From assembly GCA_031270205.1 (NCBI GenBank), contig JAISYA010000243.1, positions 1 to 32,007 of the forward strand: 32,007 nt of DNA, in the 5' to 3' direction. The notes under the pieces were generated by a model. The model did no database searches and was not told the origin of the DNA. It saw only the letters and a program-made list of their open reading frames with translations. This DNA comes from Treponema sp. Lineage in GTDB: Bacteria; Spirochaetota; Spirochaetia; Treponematales; Breznakiellaceae. Positions 31,985 through 32,007 of this stretch are shown here, piece by piece. Within the stretch, counting starts at the first letter, position 1. Each line of letters begins with the position of its first letter. Both the position numbers and the translations under genes were made by a program.

Positions 31985-32007
31985 TCGTTGGTACAAACCC
32001 TGACTTT

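Overview
The window reads as a chromosomal segment of a G+C-rich spirochete, most likely a Treponema-type organism of the termite-gut group. The evidence is the ribosomal gene order (rpsL-rpsG-tuf-rpsJ, secY followed directly by rpmJ with no adk/map/infA), the EF-Tu sequence, and the company of YesM/YesN-type regulators with a YtfQRT-YjfF-type sugar importer. The genus assignment is inference from remembered family features, not from a search.

Region 1 (1-10533, + strand) is a carbohydrate-sensing and uptake block. It opens with an OmpA-like outer-membrane protein. Next come a sugar-binding lipoprotein, a YesM-type histidine kinase and a YesN-type AraC response regulator, whose reading frames overlap. 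A complete galactofuranose-type ABC importer follows (binding protein, double ATPase, two permeases). The sensing lipoprotein is a paralogue of the transporter's binding protein, so the first three genes look like a three-component sensor for the sugar carried by the next four. An identical 13-bp direct repeat, spaced two helical turns, lies upstream of the binding-protein gene and is the best operator candidate.

Region 2 (10534-14490) holds a YbaK-type aminoacyl-tRNA deacylase, a striking array of small palindromes between convergent gene ends, then adenine deaminase and glutamate formimidoyltransferase on the minus strand. ybaK and the deaminase gene both appear to have promoters that would produce leaderless mRNA. 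The formimidoyltransferase promoter lies between 18-bp inverted repeats.

Region 3 (14492-31938, + strand) is the str/S10/spc/alpha ribosomal supercluster: rpsL, rpsG, tuf, rpsJ, rplC, rplD, rplW, rplB, rpsS, rplV, rpsC, rplP, rpmC, rpsQ, rplN, rplX, rplE, rpsZ, rpsH, rplF, rplR, rpsE, rpmD, rplO, secY, rpmJ, rpsM, rpsK, rpsD, rpoA, rplQ, and a small zinc-ribbon protein. fusA is absent between rpsG and tuf. Its place is taken by about 500 bp of hairpin-rich non-coding DNA ending in a tuf promoter.

The most unusual features are: two copies of a ~165-bp multi-hairpin element inside the ribosomal cluster, each running from the stop codon of one gene into a start codon; the palindrome array whose two unit types have different stem sequences but the same design; and several tiny, well-positioned open frames between coupled genes.
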